Positions 25,369 through 33,604 of a DNA stretch of 39,891 nucleotides are shown here, piece after piece (the first letter of the stretch is position 1; each line of letters begins with the position of its first letter). Made by a program: the position numbers and the translations under genes. Source of the stretch: Frankia sp. AiPs1. Lineage in GTDB: Bacteria > Actinomycetota > Actinomycetes > Frankiales > Frankiaceae. Location: the NCBI RefSeq assembly GCF_023716945.1, contig NZ_JAMQQF010000015.1, positions 1 through 39,891 on the forward strand, in the 5' to 3' direction. The notes beneath the pieces are model-generated. The model was not told where the DNA came from. It saw only the letters and a program-made list of their open reading frames with translations, and searched no databases.

Positions 25369-26640
25369 ATGACCGAGACCCCCGACCCCACCGCGCTGCC
25401 CGATGCCGCAGCCGTCCCGGCACCAAGGCGGGCCTCGTCGCCGGCGGGTGGCCTGGCCGCCGGCAAGCCCCTGGCGGGAATCACCGTCGTCTCCATCGAG
25501 CAGGCCGTGGCGGCCCCGTTCGCCACTCGCCAGCTTGCCGATCTCGGGGCACGGGTGATCAAGATTGAGCGGCCGGGCGCGGGGGACTTCGCCCGTGGCT
25601 ATGACGAGACCGTCAAGGGCCTGGCCAGTTATTTCGTCTGGTTGAACCGGGCGAAGGAGTCGCTGACCCTCGACCTCAAGCACCCCGAGGCCCGCGAGGT
25701 GCTGGTCGGCCTGCTGGCCGGGGCCGACGTCTTCGTGCAGAATCTCGCCCCCGGCGCCGCAACCCGCCTGGGCCTGGACGCGGCGACGCTGCGGGCCCGC
25801 GATCCGCGAATGATCGTCTGTGACGTCTCTGGCTACGGCTCGGCCGGCCCGCTGCGTGACAAGAAGGCCTACGACCTGCTGATCCAGTGCGAGACCGGGC
25901 TGTTGTCGGTCACCGGCGCGCCCGACGCACCGGCCAAGGTCGGCATCTCCGTGGCCGACATCTCCGCCGGCATGTACGCCTACACCGCGGTCCTCACAGC
26001 GCTGTTCATGCGGGAGCGAACGGGGGAGGGCGCCGCGCTCGAGGTGTCGCTGTTCGACTCGCTTACCGAGTGGATGGCCCAGCCGATGTACTACGCCATG
26101 TACACCGGCGTCCCCCCGGCCCGCACCGGGACCAGCCACGCCTCGATCGCCCCCTATGGCGGCTTCCGGACCGGCGACGGCGGCAGCGTGCAGCTCGGCG
26201 TGCAGAACGAGCGTGAGTGGCGGCGGTTCTGCGAGGAGGTGCTCCGCCGGCCCGAGCTGCTGGCTGATCCCCGCTATGCGACGAATGCTGGCCGCGTCCA
26301 CCACCGCGCTGCGCTGATTGCCGACGTCGAGGCCGCCCTCGCCGAGGTCACTACCGAGCAGACCCTCGCCCGGCTGGACGAGGCAGGCATCGCCAACGGC
26401 CGCATCAACACCATCAGCGACCTGCTCGCCCACCCCCAGCTCGACGTGGGCGACCGCTGGCGGGAAGTGGACTCGCCGGTCGGCCCGTTGCGCGCAGTGC
26501 GCCCGCCCGTCCGCATCGGCGGGGTGGATCCGGTGATGGGTCCCGTGCCTGCCGTGGGCGAGCACACTGACGCCCTGCTCGCCGAGCTCGGCTACGACCC
26601 TGCCGACAGGGACCGCCTGCGCGCCGCAGGTGCCGTCTGA
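25369..26640 (+). CDS. CaiB/BaiF class III CoA-transferase
   Basis: A 423-aa family III CoA-transferase with the nucleophilic Asp at residue 169 (KKAYDLLIQCETGLLSVTG), the same number as in formyl-CoA transferase. The N-terminal block is GITVVSIEQAVAAPFATRQL. An Ala/Pro-rich leader of about 30 residues precedes the domain. GAGAGGCG lies before ATG 25369, and only 12 bases separate it from the aldehyde dehydrogenase, so it closes the operon. It may transfer CoA between the pathway's aromatic acid or product acid and a CoA donor, sparing ATP. The substrate pair is unknown. Confidence 0.92.
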   Translation: MTETPDPTALPDAAAVPAPRRASSPAGGLAAGKPLAGITVVSIEQAVAAPFATRQLADLGARVIKIERPGAGDFARGYDETVKGLASYFVWLNRAKESLTLDLKHPEAREVLVGLLAGADVFVQNLAPGAATRLGLDAATLRARDPRMIVCDVSGYGSAGPLRDKKAYDLLIQCETGLLSVTGAPDAPAKVGISVADISAGMYAYTAVLTALFMRERTGEGAALEVSLFDSLTEWMAQPMYYAMYTGVPPARTGTSHASIAPYGGFRTGDGGSVQLGVQNEREWRRFCEEVLRRPELLADPRYATNAGRVHHRAALIADVEAALAEVTTEQTLARLDEAGIANGRINTISDLLAHPQLDVGDRWREVDSPVGPLRAVRPPVRIGGVDPVMGPVPAVGEHTDALLAELGYDPADRDRLRAAGAV

Positions 26641-27574
26641 CCCGCCGGTGCCGTCGTGAGTCGCTCGGCTAGCCGCACATGTGGAGGCGTTCGCCGGGCG
26701 GCGGCCCGTCAACGCGGGCCCGACGCACCCCGCCGCCCTGACGCACCTCGCCGCTGAGCCGGCGCAGTCCGAGACAGAGGCGATGGCCCGTCGGCGCCGT
26801 TCCTGGCTCGGCGGCGCCGGTCTCGCCTGCCAGCTGCGTCCCTGGACGTCTTCTGCGGCCCCGTGCTGAGGCCCCGCGCGGGTGGCTTCGTAGTGTGATG
26901 GAACGTGACCAGGGCCGACTGGATTGAATGCGGCCTCGGCGCGGCTACTTGCCGCTGTGGTTGTCGGGTTTCCGGCCAATGCTGCCTCACTATCCCCTGA
27001 GGTGGCGCGGCCCCTCTTCCGGTGGGCGGACGCACTTTTTTCTTCGTCGGTTTCTCGCCGCGTCACTGGGAATCGGGAGACGTTCCTGTCGCGGCGTAAC
27101 ACCCACTGCGAGTGAGCCTTCCTGAAGCGTTCATGGGATATCGCAGCACGCTCACACCCGCTTCGTCAAGTCCGGCCCCATCGGCTCCGCCGCCGTTAGC
27201 AGAATTACCGGGAAAATCAAGCGGCGGCGACAGCGGGCGACGCTCCTGGTCCATCGCCGCATGCGCTCTCCGTGGCCGACGGGACGTCCATGTCCGGGTG
27301 TCGTGGCAGCGATGATCGGTCCTCGCCGTCGCCCAGGATCGCACCAGTCGGTGGGGTGCACCGGCTCGCAGGCCTCCGCGATCACGTGCTGGGGCAGGGG
27401 GTCGCCCCTCTCCCGGTCCTGCCGGGTCCGGGCTGGCTGCCGGGGCTTCGCGGGGCCGGAGGCGCCGCGCGGCAGCCCGGTCGGCAGGCTCACGGGAGTC
27501 GCCCGAGGCATGAGTCTAGGTTGTATCACCGCGTCGGTCCTCGCCGCGAACATTCCTCAAGATGATTACGCATC
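26641..27574. other. 934-base gap before the HNH gene; no gene recognised
   Basis: The composition dips here (about 26920-27230 is less GC-rich), with a short T-run near 27033. Open frames exist only by base bias and resemble nothing. I see no tRNA, IS end or clear terminator. The right edge leads into the SOS-box promoter of the HNH gene. Confidence 0.55.
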
Positions 27575-27620
27575 CGAACATACGTTCGACATCCGACGGA
27601 TGTCCGCCTAGGCTTCTCGC
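27575..27620 (+). promoter_or_regulatory. LexA (SOS) box and probable leaderless promoter of the DUF222-HNH gene
   Basis: CGAAC-ATAC-GTTCG (27575-27588) is a perfect actinobacterial SOS box. It overlaps a likely -35 box TCGACA (27586-27591). After 17 bases comes TAGGCT (27609-27614) as -10, which puts transcription start at or next to the ATG at 27621. No ribosome site precedes that ATG, so the mRNA is probably leaderless. A second dyad, GACATCCG-A-CGGATGTC (27588-27604), fills the spacer and could bind another factor. Confidence 0.75.
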
Positions 27621-29072
27621 ATGGTCTCGAATCCCGAGTCTCCGAACCGGATCCATGTCCTGGTCGACGAATTGACCGCGGCGTCCGCGCGGATAGATGC
27701 AATGGTCGACGGTCCGGTGTGGTCGCTGTCCGACGGGGGTCTGCTGGCGTTGTTGCTGGATTGTTCAGAGGTGCTGACGCGGCTGGCGGCGTTTCGCCTT
27801 CAGATTGTCGCCGAGGTGCACGGTCGTGGGTTGGCACGGCGTACGGGTGCGTGCGACACCGTCGCGTTGCTGCGCGAACGTCTGCGAGTCCGCGCGGTGG
27901 ATGCCAACCGTCTGATCGATGTCGCGGTGGCCGTGGACGGTCCCTTGGCGGCGACGGGGAAACGGCTGGTGGCGGGGGAGATCAGCGTCGAGCAGGCGCA
28001 GGTGATTGTGGCCGCTATGCGCTCGCTACCGGCCGCGGTCACCGGGGACGTGCGGCGACGGGCTGAAGCGTTTCTCCTGCGCCAGGCGGACGAGTTCGAT
28101 CCGACCGCTCTGGCTCGGCTGGCCCGTCACCTCCGAGAGACCCTGGTCTGGATGGATGCCAGCCCCGGCGACGATGCGCCCGACCCGGCCCGCACCGGTG
28201 GCAGCCGGGGTGATGACTCTGCTCGCGGTGAGCCCGGCGACGGTGGGGTTGGCAGCGACGGCGGGGGCGACGGTCAGCTCGGTGGCCCCGACGATGCGGC
28301 CGCTGCGGGAGGGGAGGACCCGGCGGGGCGACGAAAGCTGTCGATCTCCGAGTTGCCGGACGGGATGACTCGGATCAGCGGCGAGCTCGACCCCGAGGCA
28401 GCAGCCCTGCTCCGCACCGCGCTGGACCCCCTGGCGGTGCCGCGCCCGGCCGTCGACGGGGCGCTCGACCCGCGTAGTCCCGCACGGCGGCGTGCCGACG
28501 CCCTCGTCGACCTGCTCACCCGTACCTTCGATGCCGCTGTGCTGCCCGTCGGTGGCGGTGTTCGCCCACATCTGACTGTGACGATCCCCTGGTCGACGCT
28601 GCGCGGCCGCTCCGGTGTGCCGGCGACGACCGGCTGGGGGCAGCCCCTGCCCCGCGAGGTGCTACGTCGACTGGCCTGCGACTCCTCGGTCGGCCGCATC
28701 ATCCTCGACCCCGCCGGTGTCCCCCTGGACGTCGGTCGAACCCAGCGCACCGTGACCGCCGACATCCGCCGCGCGCTGATCGCCCGCGACCACGGCTGCG
28801 CCTTCCCGACGTGCGATCGCCCGGTGGGCTGGACCGAGGCGCACCACATTCGACACTGGATCGACGGGGGCCACACCTCGCTGGACAACTCCGTGCTCCT
28901 GTGCGGCCATCACCACAGGGTCATCCACCACCAGGGTTGGACCGTTCGGCTCGGCCCCGACCGACGCCCCGAATTTCTGCCCCCGGCCTGGATCGATGCC
29001 AGCCGCAGCCCTCGCCGCAACCCCTACTCACGTCATGCGCACGATCTGCTCTACGGCATCGCCGCCGGATGA
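27621..29072 (+). CDS. DUF222 (13E12 family) HNH endonuclease
   Basis: A 483-aa protein with the DUF222 helical domain (about residues 10-330) and a C-terminal HNH nuclease (about 385-440). The HNH part reads CAFPTCDRPVGWTEAHHIRH, then the Asn in SLDNSVLLCGHHHR. An acidic Gly/Asp-rich linker lies near residues 185-235. This is the 13E12 repeat family, present in several copies in many actinobacterial genomes. Several M. tuberculosis members are DNA-damage induced through LexA, and this gene has its own SOS box. The biochemical role is not settled; DNA processing after damage or selfish mobility are both proposed. It is unrelated to the flanking catabolic genes, so it may be an insertion between two catabolic blocks. 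Confidence 0.93.
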   Translation: MVSNPESPNRIHVLVDELTAASARIDAMVDGPVWSLSDGGLLALLLDCSEVLTRLAAFRLQIVAEVHGRGLARRTGACDTVALLRERLRVRAVDANRLIDVAVAVDGPLAATGKRLVAGEISVEQAQVIVAAMRSLPAAVTGDVRRRAEAFLLRQADEFDPTALARLARHLRETLVWMDASPGDDAPDPARTGGSRGDDSARGEPGDGGVGSDGGGDGQLGGPDDAAAAGGEDPAGRRKLSISELPDGMTRISGELDPEAAALLRTALDPLAVPRPAVDGALDPRSPARRRADALVDLLTRTFDAAVLPVGGGVRPHLTVTIPWSTLRGRSGVPATTGWGQPLPREVLRRLACDSSVGRIILDPAGVPLDVGRTQRTVTADIRRALIARDHGCAFPTCDRPVGWTEAHHIRHWIDGGHTSLDNSVLLCGHHHRVIHHQGWTVRLGPDRRPEFLPPAWIDASRSPRRNPYSRHAHDLLYGIAAG

Positions 29073-29200
29073 AGCCCGACATGCGTGGCCCACACCGTTC
29101 CCGAGAGCTCGGCGGCGGCCGCCGCGAGCGCGCGGGATCATGGCGCCGAGAGACCCCGCACGCTCGCAGATGGTGCGAGCCGTCCGTCGCGCTTCGGCCG

Positions 29201-30370
29201 TCAGCGCAGCGGGTTGGGGCGCTGGACGAGCTGGCGGGCGATGACGTTGCGCTGGATTTCGTTGGTTCCCTCGCCGACGATCATCAGAGGGGCGTCCCGG
29301 AAATAGCGCTCGACGTCGAACTCGGTCGAATAACCGTAGCCGCCATGGATGCGGATGGCGTCGAGCGTCACCGTCGCCGCCATCTCGGAGGCGAACAGCT
29401 TCGCCATGCCGGCCTCCATGTCGGCGCGGGCGCCGGAGTCGAACACCTCGGCCGCGTGCAGGATGAGCTGGCGGGCGGCGAGGATCTTCGTCCCCATGTC
29501 GGCCAGGTAGTTGCCGATCGACTGGTGCTCCCAGATCGGCTTGCCGAAGGTCTCGCGCTCCTGGGCGTAGCGAAGCGCGTCGTCGAAAGCCGCGCGGGCG
29601 ACCCCCAGGGCGCGCGAGGCGACCTGGATCCGGCCGACCTCCAGCCCGGCCATCATCTGGTTGAAGCCCTTGCCGGTCACGCCGCCGAGGACGGCGTCGC
29701 CGGACGCCCGGTACCCGTCGAAGTGCAGCTCGCAGGTCTCGATGCCCTTGTAGCCGAGCTTGGGCAGGTCCCGGGAGACGGTAAAGCCCGGGCCGTGCTC
29801 GACGAGCAGGATGCTGATGCCGCGATGCGCCGGCTTCGCCGCGGGGTCGGTCTTGCACAGCAGTGCGATCAGGCCCGACCGCCGGGCGTTGCTGATCCAG
29901 GTCTTGGTACCGTCGACCACCCAACCGTCGCCGTCGGGCCGGGCGATGGTGCGCAGGGCCTGCAGGTCCGAGCCGCCGCCGGGTTCGGTGAGAGCCATGG
30001 TGGCGCGCAGCTCGCCGGTGGCCATCCGGGGCAGGTACTTGTCCCGCTGCTCCTGGGTGCCGAAGCGCAGGAGCAGCTTGGAAACGACGGAATGGCCGCC
30101 GAACGCGCCGGCGAGGCTCATCCAGCCGCGCGACAGCTCCTCGGTCACCCGTGCGTAGCAGGACGTCGACACGCCGAAGTCGCCGTAGGGCTCCGGGATC
30201 GCGAGACCGTAGACCCCCATCTCCTTCATCTGCTCGATGAGGTCCTCGGGGTAGGTGTTGGTGTGGTCGAGCTCCTGCGCGACAGGACGGACCTTCTCGT
30301 CGACGAAGGTCGCGACCAGGCGGACGATCTGCTCTTCCTCAGGGCTCAGACGGGTGGTCACACTCGACAC
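29201..30370 (-). CDS. Acyl-CoA dehydrogenase
   Basis: A 389-aa FAD enzyme that forms the 2,3-double bond in an acyl-CoA. It contains MALTEPGGGSDLQAL near residue 125 and WISNARRSGLIALL. The C-terminal block IHGGYGYSTEFDVERYFRD is followed by GEGTNEIQRN with the catalytic base Glu367, as in short/medium-chain enzymes. The GTG at 30370 has GAGGAGAC upstream. It follows the MaoC-type hydratase gene by 90 bases on the same strand, so dehydrogenation and hydration steps are paired. It is a single-gene homomeric type, unlike the paired enzymes at 31245/32466. Confidence 0.95.
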   Translation of the reverse strand: MSSVTTRLSPEEEQIVRLVATFVDEKVRPVAQELDHTNTYPEDLIEQMKEMGVYGLAIPEPYGDFGVSTSCYARVTEELSRGWMSLAGAFGGHSVVSKLLLRFGTQEQRDKYLPRMATGELRATMALTEPGGGSDLQALRTIARPDGDGWVVDGTKTWISNARRSGLIALLCKTDPAAKPAHRGISILLVEHGPGFTVSRDLPKLGYKGIETCELHFDGYRASGDAVLGGVTGKGFNQMMAGLEVGRIQVASRALGVARAAFDDALRYAQERETFGKPIWEHQSIGNYLADMGTKILAARQLILHAAEVFDSGARADMEAGMAKLFASEMAATVTLDAIRIHGGYGYSTEFDVERYFRDAPLMIVGEGTNEIQRNVIARQLVQRPNPLR

Positions 30371-30460
30371 TGCGGTCTCCTCGCCATCCGCTGGCCGCGG
30401 CGCGTCGGCCGGGCCTGGATGGTCTCGCGGGGTGGTCGGGGCGGGATGGGGCCAAGCGGG

Positions 30461-31099
30461 TCAGCGCGCGGCGGGGGAGCCGGGCAGGGGCGGCAGCGCC
30501 GGCGGTTGCGGGCCGTGGCCGCGACGGTAGGCCAACAGCGTCCGGCGGAAACTGATCACCTCGTCGCCGTCCTGGTTGTAACCGTGGGTACGGACCTCCA
30601 CCACTCCGACATCGGGCCGGGACTTGCTCGGCCGCAGTCCGAGCACGATCGAGCGGGAGTAGACCGTGTCTCCCTCGAAGACCGGATGGGGAAGGCGCAC
30701 CTCGTCCCAGCCCAGGTTGGCCATCACGTTCTGCGAGACATCGGTGACGCTCTGGCCGGTGACGAGGGCGAGAGTGAGGGTCGAGTTCACCAGGGTGCGG
30801 CCGAACCCCGTCTGCGCGGCATAGTGCTGGTCGAAGTGCAGGCGCGCGGTGTTCTGGGTGAGCAGTGTGAACCAGGTGTTGTCGGTCGCGGTGATCGTCC
30901 GACCGAGAGGATGGTCGTAGACGTCGCCCACCGCGAAGTCCTCGAAGTAGCGTCCCTCCCAGCCGCGTCGCGCAACGAGTGGGGGCGTCGCCGTGCCCGT
31001 CGCGCCGTCGATCGCGGGCGTCTTGCTGTCGGACTGCGGGCGGACGGCGTCCCCGCTGGTGGCGGGGCTGCTCGTCGGTGGGTTGGTCGGTGTGGTCAT
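30461..31099 (-). CDS. MaoC-type (hotdog) enoyl-CoA hydratase
   Basis: A 212-aa hotdog-fold hydratase that adds water to enoyl-CoAs. Core blocks are GRYFEDFAVGDVYDHPLGRT, then the active-site segment DNTWFTLLTQNTARLHFDQH. The pattern resembles the actinobacterial group that also contains mesaconyl- and itaconyl-CoA hydratases, so a branched or dicarboxylic enoyl-CoA is possible. About 45 Ser/Thr/Pro-rich residues precede the domain and a Pro-rich tail follows it. ATG 31099 has a weak GAGGACC upstream. First gene of a two-gene leftward operon, divergent from the acyl-CoA dehydrogenase at 31245 and sharing its TCTGAC site. Confidence 0.88.
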   Translation of the reverse strand: MTTPTNPPTSSPATSGDAVRPQSDSKTPAIDGATGTATPPLVARRGWEGRYFEDFAVGDVYDHPLGRTITATDNTWFTLLTQNTARLHFDQHYAAQTGFGRTLVNSTLTLALVTGQSVTDVSQNVMANLGWDEVRLPHPVFEGDTVYSRSIVLGLRPSKSRPDVGVVEVRTHGYNQDGDEVISFRRTLLAYRRGHGPQPPALPPLPGSPAAR

Positions 31100-31190
31100 C
31101 GGTCGATCATCGGTCCTCCGGCTCGGGGGCGGCGCCCGCGCCCGTGTCGAGCCCTGTTCGCGAGCGGGCGCCCGGGCCTCCTGGTAAAGC

Positions 31191-31211
31191 TAGTATCTGA
31201 CAAGGGCGTCA
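31191..31211. promoter_or_regulatory. TCTGAC-N6-GTCA operator with overlapping -10 box (divergent MaoC / dehydrogenase)
   Basis: TAGTAT (31191-31196) is a possible -10 for the rightward genes and runs straight into TCTGAC (31196-31201), six bases, GTCA (31208-31211). A protein bound here would sit on the transcription start, 33 bases before the dehydrogenase ATG. Third full copy of the pattern. Confidence 0.5.
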
Positions 31212-31244
31212 CGAGATGCCAGGCGGTGGGACGGAGGCCGACGA

Positions 31245-32417
31245 ATGGACCTTGACTTCTCGAAGGAGCAGGTCGAGTTCCGTGAGCAGGTGCGAACCTG
31301 GCTCGAGGAGAACGCCCCCCGGGAGATCCGCCCCGAGATGGGCCCGGCGATGCGTGAGTACGATCTTGGGTGGCAGCGCACCCAGTGGGAGGGTGGCTGG
31401 GCGGGTATCTCCTGGCCGCAGGAGTACGGCGGCCGTGGGCTTTCCCTGCTGCAGCAACTGATCTGGTTCGAGGAGTACGGGCGCGCTGGTCTGCCGGGTA
31501 TCGACGCCTGCTTCGTCGGCCTCAGCCACGCCGGGCCGACCCTGATGACGCGGTCGACCGAGGAGCAGAAGGCCTACCACCTGCCCCGCATCCTGCGCGG
31601 GGAAGTGATCTGGTGCCAGGGGTTCTCCGAGCCGGACGCCGGTTCCGACCTCGCCGCGCTGCGCACGAGGGCCCGGATCGAGGGCGACGAGCTCGTCGTG
31701 TCCGGACAGAAGATCTGGACGAGCTTCGCCACCCTCGCGGACTGGCAGGAACTGCTGGTCCGTACCGACCCCGAAGGGTCGCGGCACCACGGCATCTCCT
31801 GGGTGATCTGTGACATGCACACTCCGGGCATCGAGGTGCGCGGGATCGAGACGATCGAGGGCGGCGCCGAGTTCTGCGAGGTCTTCTACGACGATGTCCG
31901 CATCCCGTTGGAGAACGTCGTCGGCGGGCTGAACAACGGCTGGAGTGTGGCGATGTCCACACTGTCGTTCGAGCGCGGCACGGCCTTCACCGCCAACCAG
32001 GTCCGCCTCGCCAGCACCGTGGAGAAGCTCATCGACCTGGCGAAGGAGCGCACCGGCCCCGACGGGCGGCGCCCGGCGATCGCCGATGACGAGATCGCGC
32101 GCCGCCTCGCTACCGCCCGCGCCGAGGTCGCGTCGCTGCGCGCCATGACCTACGCCGGCATCTCCCGCAACATGCACCGCGACCAGCCCGGCCCCGAGGG
32201 GTCGATGGTCAAGCTGTTCTACTCCGACATCGCCAAGAAGGTGTACCGGCTGGCGTTCGACCTGCTCGGCGCGGACGCCCTGCGGTTCGTCTCGCGCTGG
32301 GAGCCGGGTGGCTGGTCCGGCAACTACCTGTACTCGTACTCGGTGTCCATCGGCGGGGGGACGTCCGAGGTCCAGCGCAACATCATCGGTGATCGGGTGC
32401 TCGGCCTGCCGCGCTGA
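31245..32417 (+). CDS. Acyl-CoA dehydrogenase, catalytic-type subunit of a heteromeric pair
   Basis: A 390-aa acyl-CoA dehydrogenase. QGFSEPDAGSDLAALRTRA near residue 127 and IWTSFATLADW are typical flavin and substrate segments. The C-terminal place of the usual catalytic Glu reads IGGGTSEVQRN, with Gly. A Glu at about 243 (LSFERGTAF) sits where isovaleryl- and long-chain-type enzymes carry their base. With the shorter dehydrogenase-like gene directly after it, this resembles the alpha2beta2 FadE/ChsE enzymes of steroid side-chain breakdown. GGAGG precedes ATG 31245. The likely substrate is a bulky or ring-bearing acyl-CoA. Confidence 0.93.
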   Translation: MDLDFSKEQVEFREQVRTWLEENAPREIRPEMGPAMREYDLGWQRTQWEGGWAGISWPQEYGGRGLSLLQQLIWFEEYGRAGLPGIDACFVGLSHAGPTLMTRSTEEQKAYHLPRILRGEVIWCQGFSEPDAGSDLAALRTRARIEGDELVVSGQKIWTSFATLADWQELLVRTDPEGSRHHGISWVICDMHTPGIEVRGIETIEGGAEFCEVFYDDVRIPLENVVGGLNNGWSVAMSTLSFERGTAFTANQVRLASTVEKLIDLAKERTGPDGRRPAIADDEIARRLATARAEVASLRAMTYAGISRNMHRDQPGPEGSMVKLFYSDIAKKVYRLAFDLLGADALRFVSRWEPGGWSGNYLYSYSVSIGGGTSEVQRNIIGDRVLGLPR

Positions 32418-32465
32418 AGCTCACCGAATCCCCAGCAGCCATCGAAACACCCTGAGGAGCGCACC

Positions 32466-33506
32466 GTGGACCTGCTACCCACGCCGGGCCAGATGGAGAT
32501 AGCCTCCCTCGCCGCCGACTTCTTCGGCAACGAGCTGCCGATCTCGGTCATCCGGGAGCGGCGCGACGCGCCTGTGGTCGTGGACCGGCGGGTCTGGTCG
32601 GAAAGCGCGGAGCTGGGCCTGTTCGGCCTGGGCATCGCCGAGGAGCTCGGTGGCGCCGGGTGCGAGCTGGCCGAGGAGACGCTGCTGTTCCGGGAGATGG
32701 GCCGCCGACTGGTGCCGGGGCCGTACCTGCCGACCGTGCTGGGCGCCCGCGTCGCGGCGCTGGCCGGCCAGCACGAGACGGCGTCGGCGATCCTGTCCGG
32801 CAAGGCGACGGTGGGCCTGGCCCTGCGCCGGGGCCCGGACGGATTCGAGGCCGCCACCACCCCCTCCACCCTGGACGGCCGGTTCCAGCTTCTCGACGCG
32901 GCCGACTCCCGCTACCTCCTGCTGCTCGACCCGGCGGGTGCCGCGCTGGTGGAGACTGCCGCCCTGACCGACGTGCGCTCCGAGCCCGCGATCGACCCGG
33001 GCATCCGGCTGGCCGAGGCGCGCGCGGAGGCCGTGCCGATCATCGCCTGGGTGAGCACGCAGGAGGAGCCGATCCGCCTGCGCGCGCTCGTCCTGACGGC
33101 GGCGATGAGCGTCGGGATCGCCGAGGCGACGCGCGACCTGTCCACCGAGCACGCCAAGGTACGGGTGCAGTTCGGCCGGCCCATCGGAGTCAACCAGGCG
33201 ATCAAGCACGCCTGCGCGGACATGGCGGTGCGGGCCGAGGCGGCGCTGTCGCAGGTGCTGTTCGCGGCGATCTGTGTCCAGGACGGGCGGGCCGACGCCG
33301 AGTTCCAGGCGCTGGCCGCCAAGAGCGTCGCCGGCCGCTTCGCCGTCGAGAACGCCTCCGCCACCATCCAGGTGCACGGCGGCATGGGCTACACCTTCGA
33401 GCACGACTCGCACCTGTTCCTGAAGCGGGCGCACGTCCTGGAGCACCTGCTCGGCGAGCCCGCCGACCATCTCGCGCGCCTGGTCGCCCAGCCAGCGGCG
33501 CAGTAG
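32466..33506 (+). CDS. Acyl-CoA dehydrogenase-like second subunit
   Basis: A 346-aa, shorter acyl-CoA dehydrogenase family member. The N-terminal helical domain (MEIASLAADFFGNELP, LGLFGLGIAEELGGAGC) and the C-terminal HAKVRVQFGRPIGVNQAIKH and QVHGGMGYTFEHDSHLFLKR blocks are kept. The middle beta domain is reduced, and no catalytic Glu is evident. This is typical of the partner subunit in heteromeric FadE pairs. GTG 32466 has GAGGAG 7 bases upstream and lies 48 bases after the first subunit's stop, so a complex is likely. Confidence 0.92.
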   Translation: MDLLPTPGQMEIASLAADFFGNELPISVIRERRDAPVVVDRRVWSESAELGLFGLGIAEELGGAGCELAEETLLFREMGRRLVPGPYLPTVLGARVAALAGQHETASAILSGKATVGLALRRGPDGFEAATTPSTLDGRFQLLDAADSRYLLLLDPAGAALVETAALTDVRSEPAIDPGIRLAEARAEAVPIIAWVSTQEEPIRLRALVLTAAMSVGIAEATRDLSTEHAKVRVQFGRPIGVNQAIKHACADMAVRAEAALSQVLFAAICVQDGRADAEFQALAAKSVAGRFAVENASATIQVHGGMGYTFEHDSHLFLKRAHVLEHLLGEPADHLARLVAQPAAQ

Positions 33507-33538
33507 CCGGCCGTTGCCGGCACCCGATCGGAGGACAC

Positions 33539-33604
33539 ATGACTCGACCCCCGTCCCGCCCGACCCTCCTGCGCCCCTGCCTGCCCGCGGGGGTCGGGCG
33601 ATGA
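33539..33604 (+). CDS. Possible 21-codon leader peptide overlapping the thiolase-like start
   Basis: ATG 33539 has a near-ideal GGAGG 5 bases upstream and codes for 21 residues starting MTRPPSRPTLLRP. It ends in a TGA that overlaps the thiolase-like ATG (ATGA). The thiolase-like gene itself has only a weak G-run upstream. Translation of this short frame would deliver ribosomes to the next start. It could also be chance in GC-rich sequence. Confidence 0.4.
   Translation: MTRPPSRPTLLRPCLPAGVGR

Noticed and set aside
23740..27102. Very long open frame (over 1,100 codons) on the minus strand opposite the aldolase, aldehyde dehydrogenase and CoA-transferase genes
   Set aside because: It is a mirror of GC-rich codon bias. 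Its translation has no family motifs, and the plus-strand genes under it are clear.
26641..27620. Remnant of an insertion sequence beside the HNH gene
   Set aside because: The composition dip suggested transfer, but I found no inverted ends, target duplication or transposase-like translation.
28811..31255. Long open frame of about 800 codons on the plus strand opposite the acyl-CoA dehydrogenase and MaoC genes
   Set aside because: The translation is low-complexity and family-free, while the minus-strand genes carry full active-site motifs.
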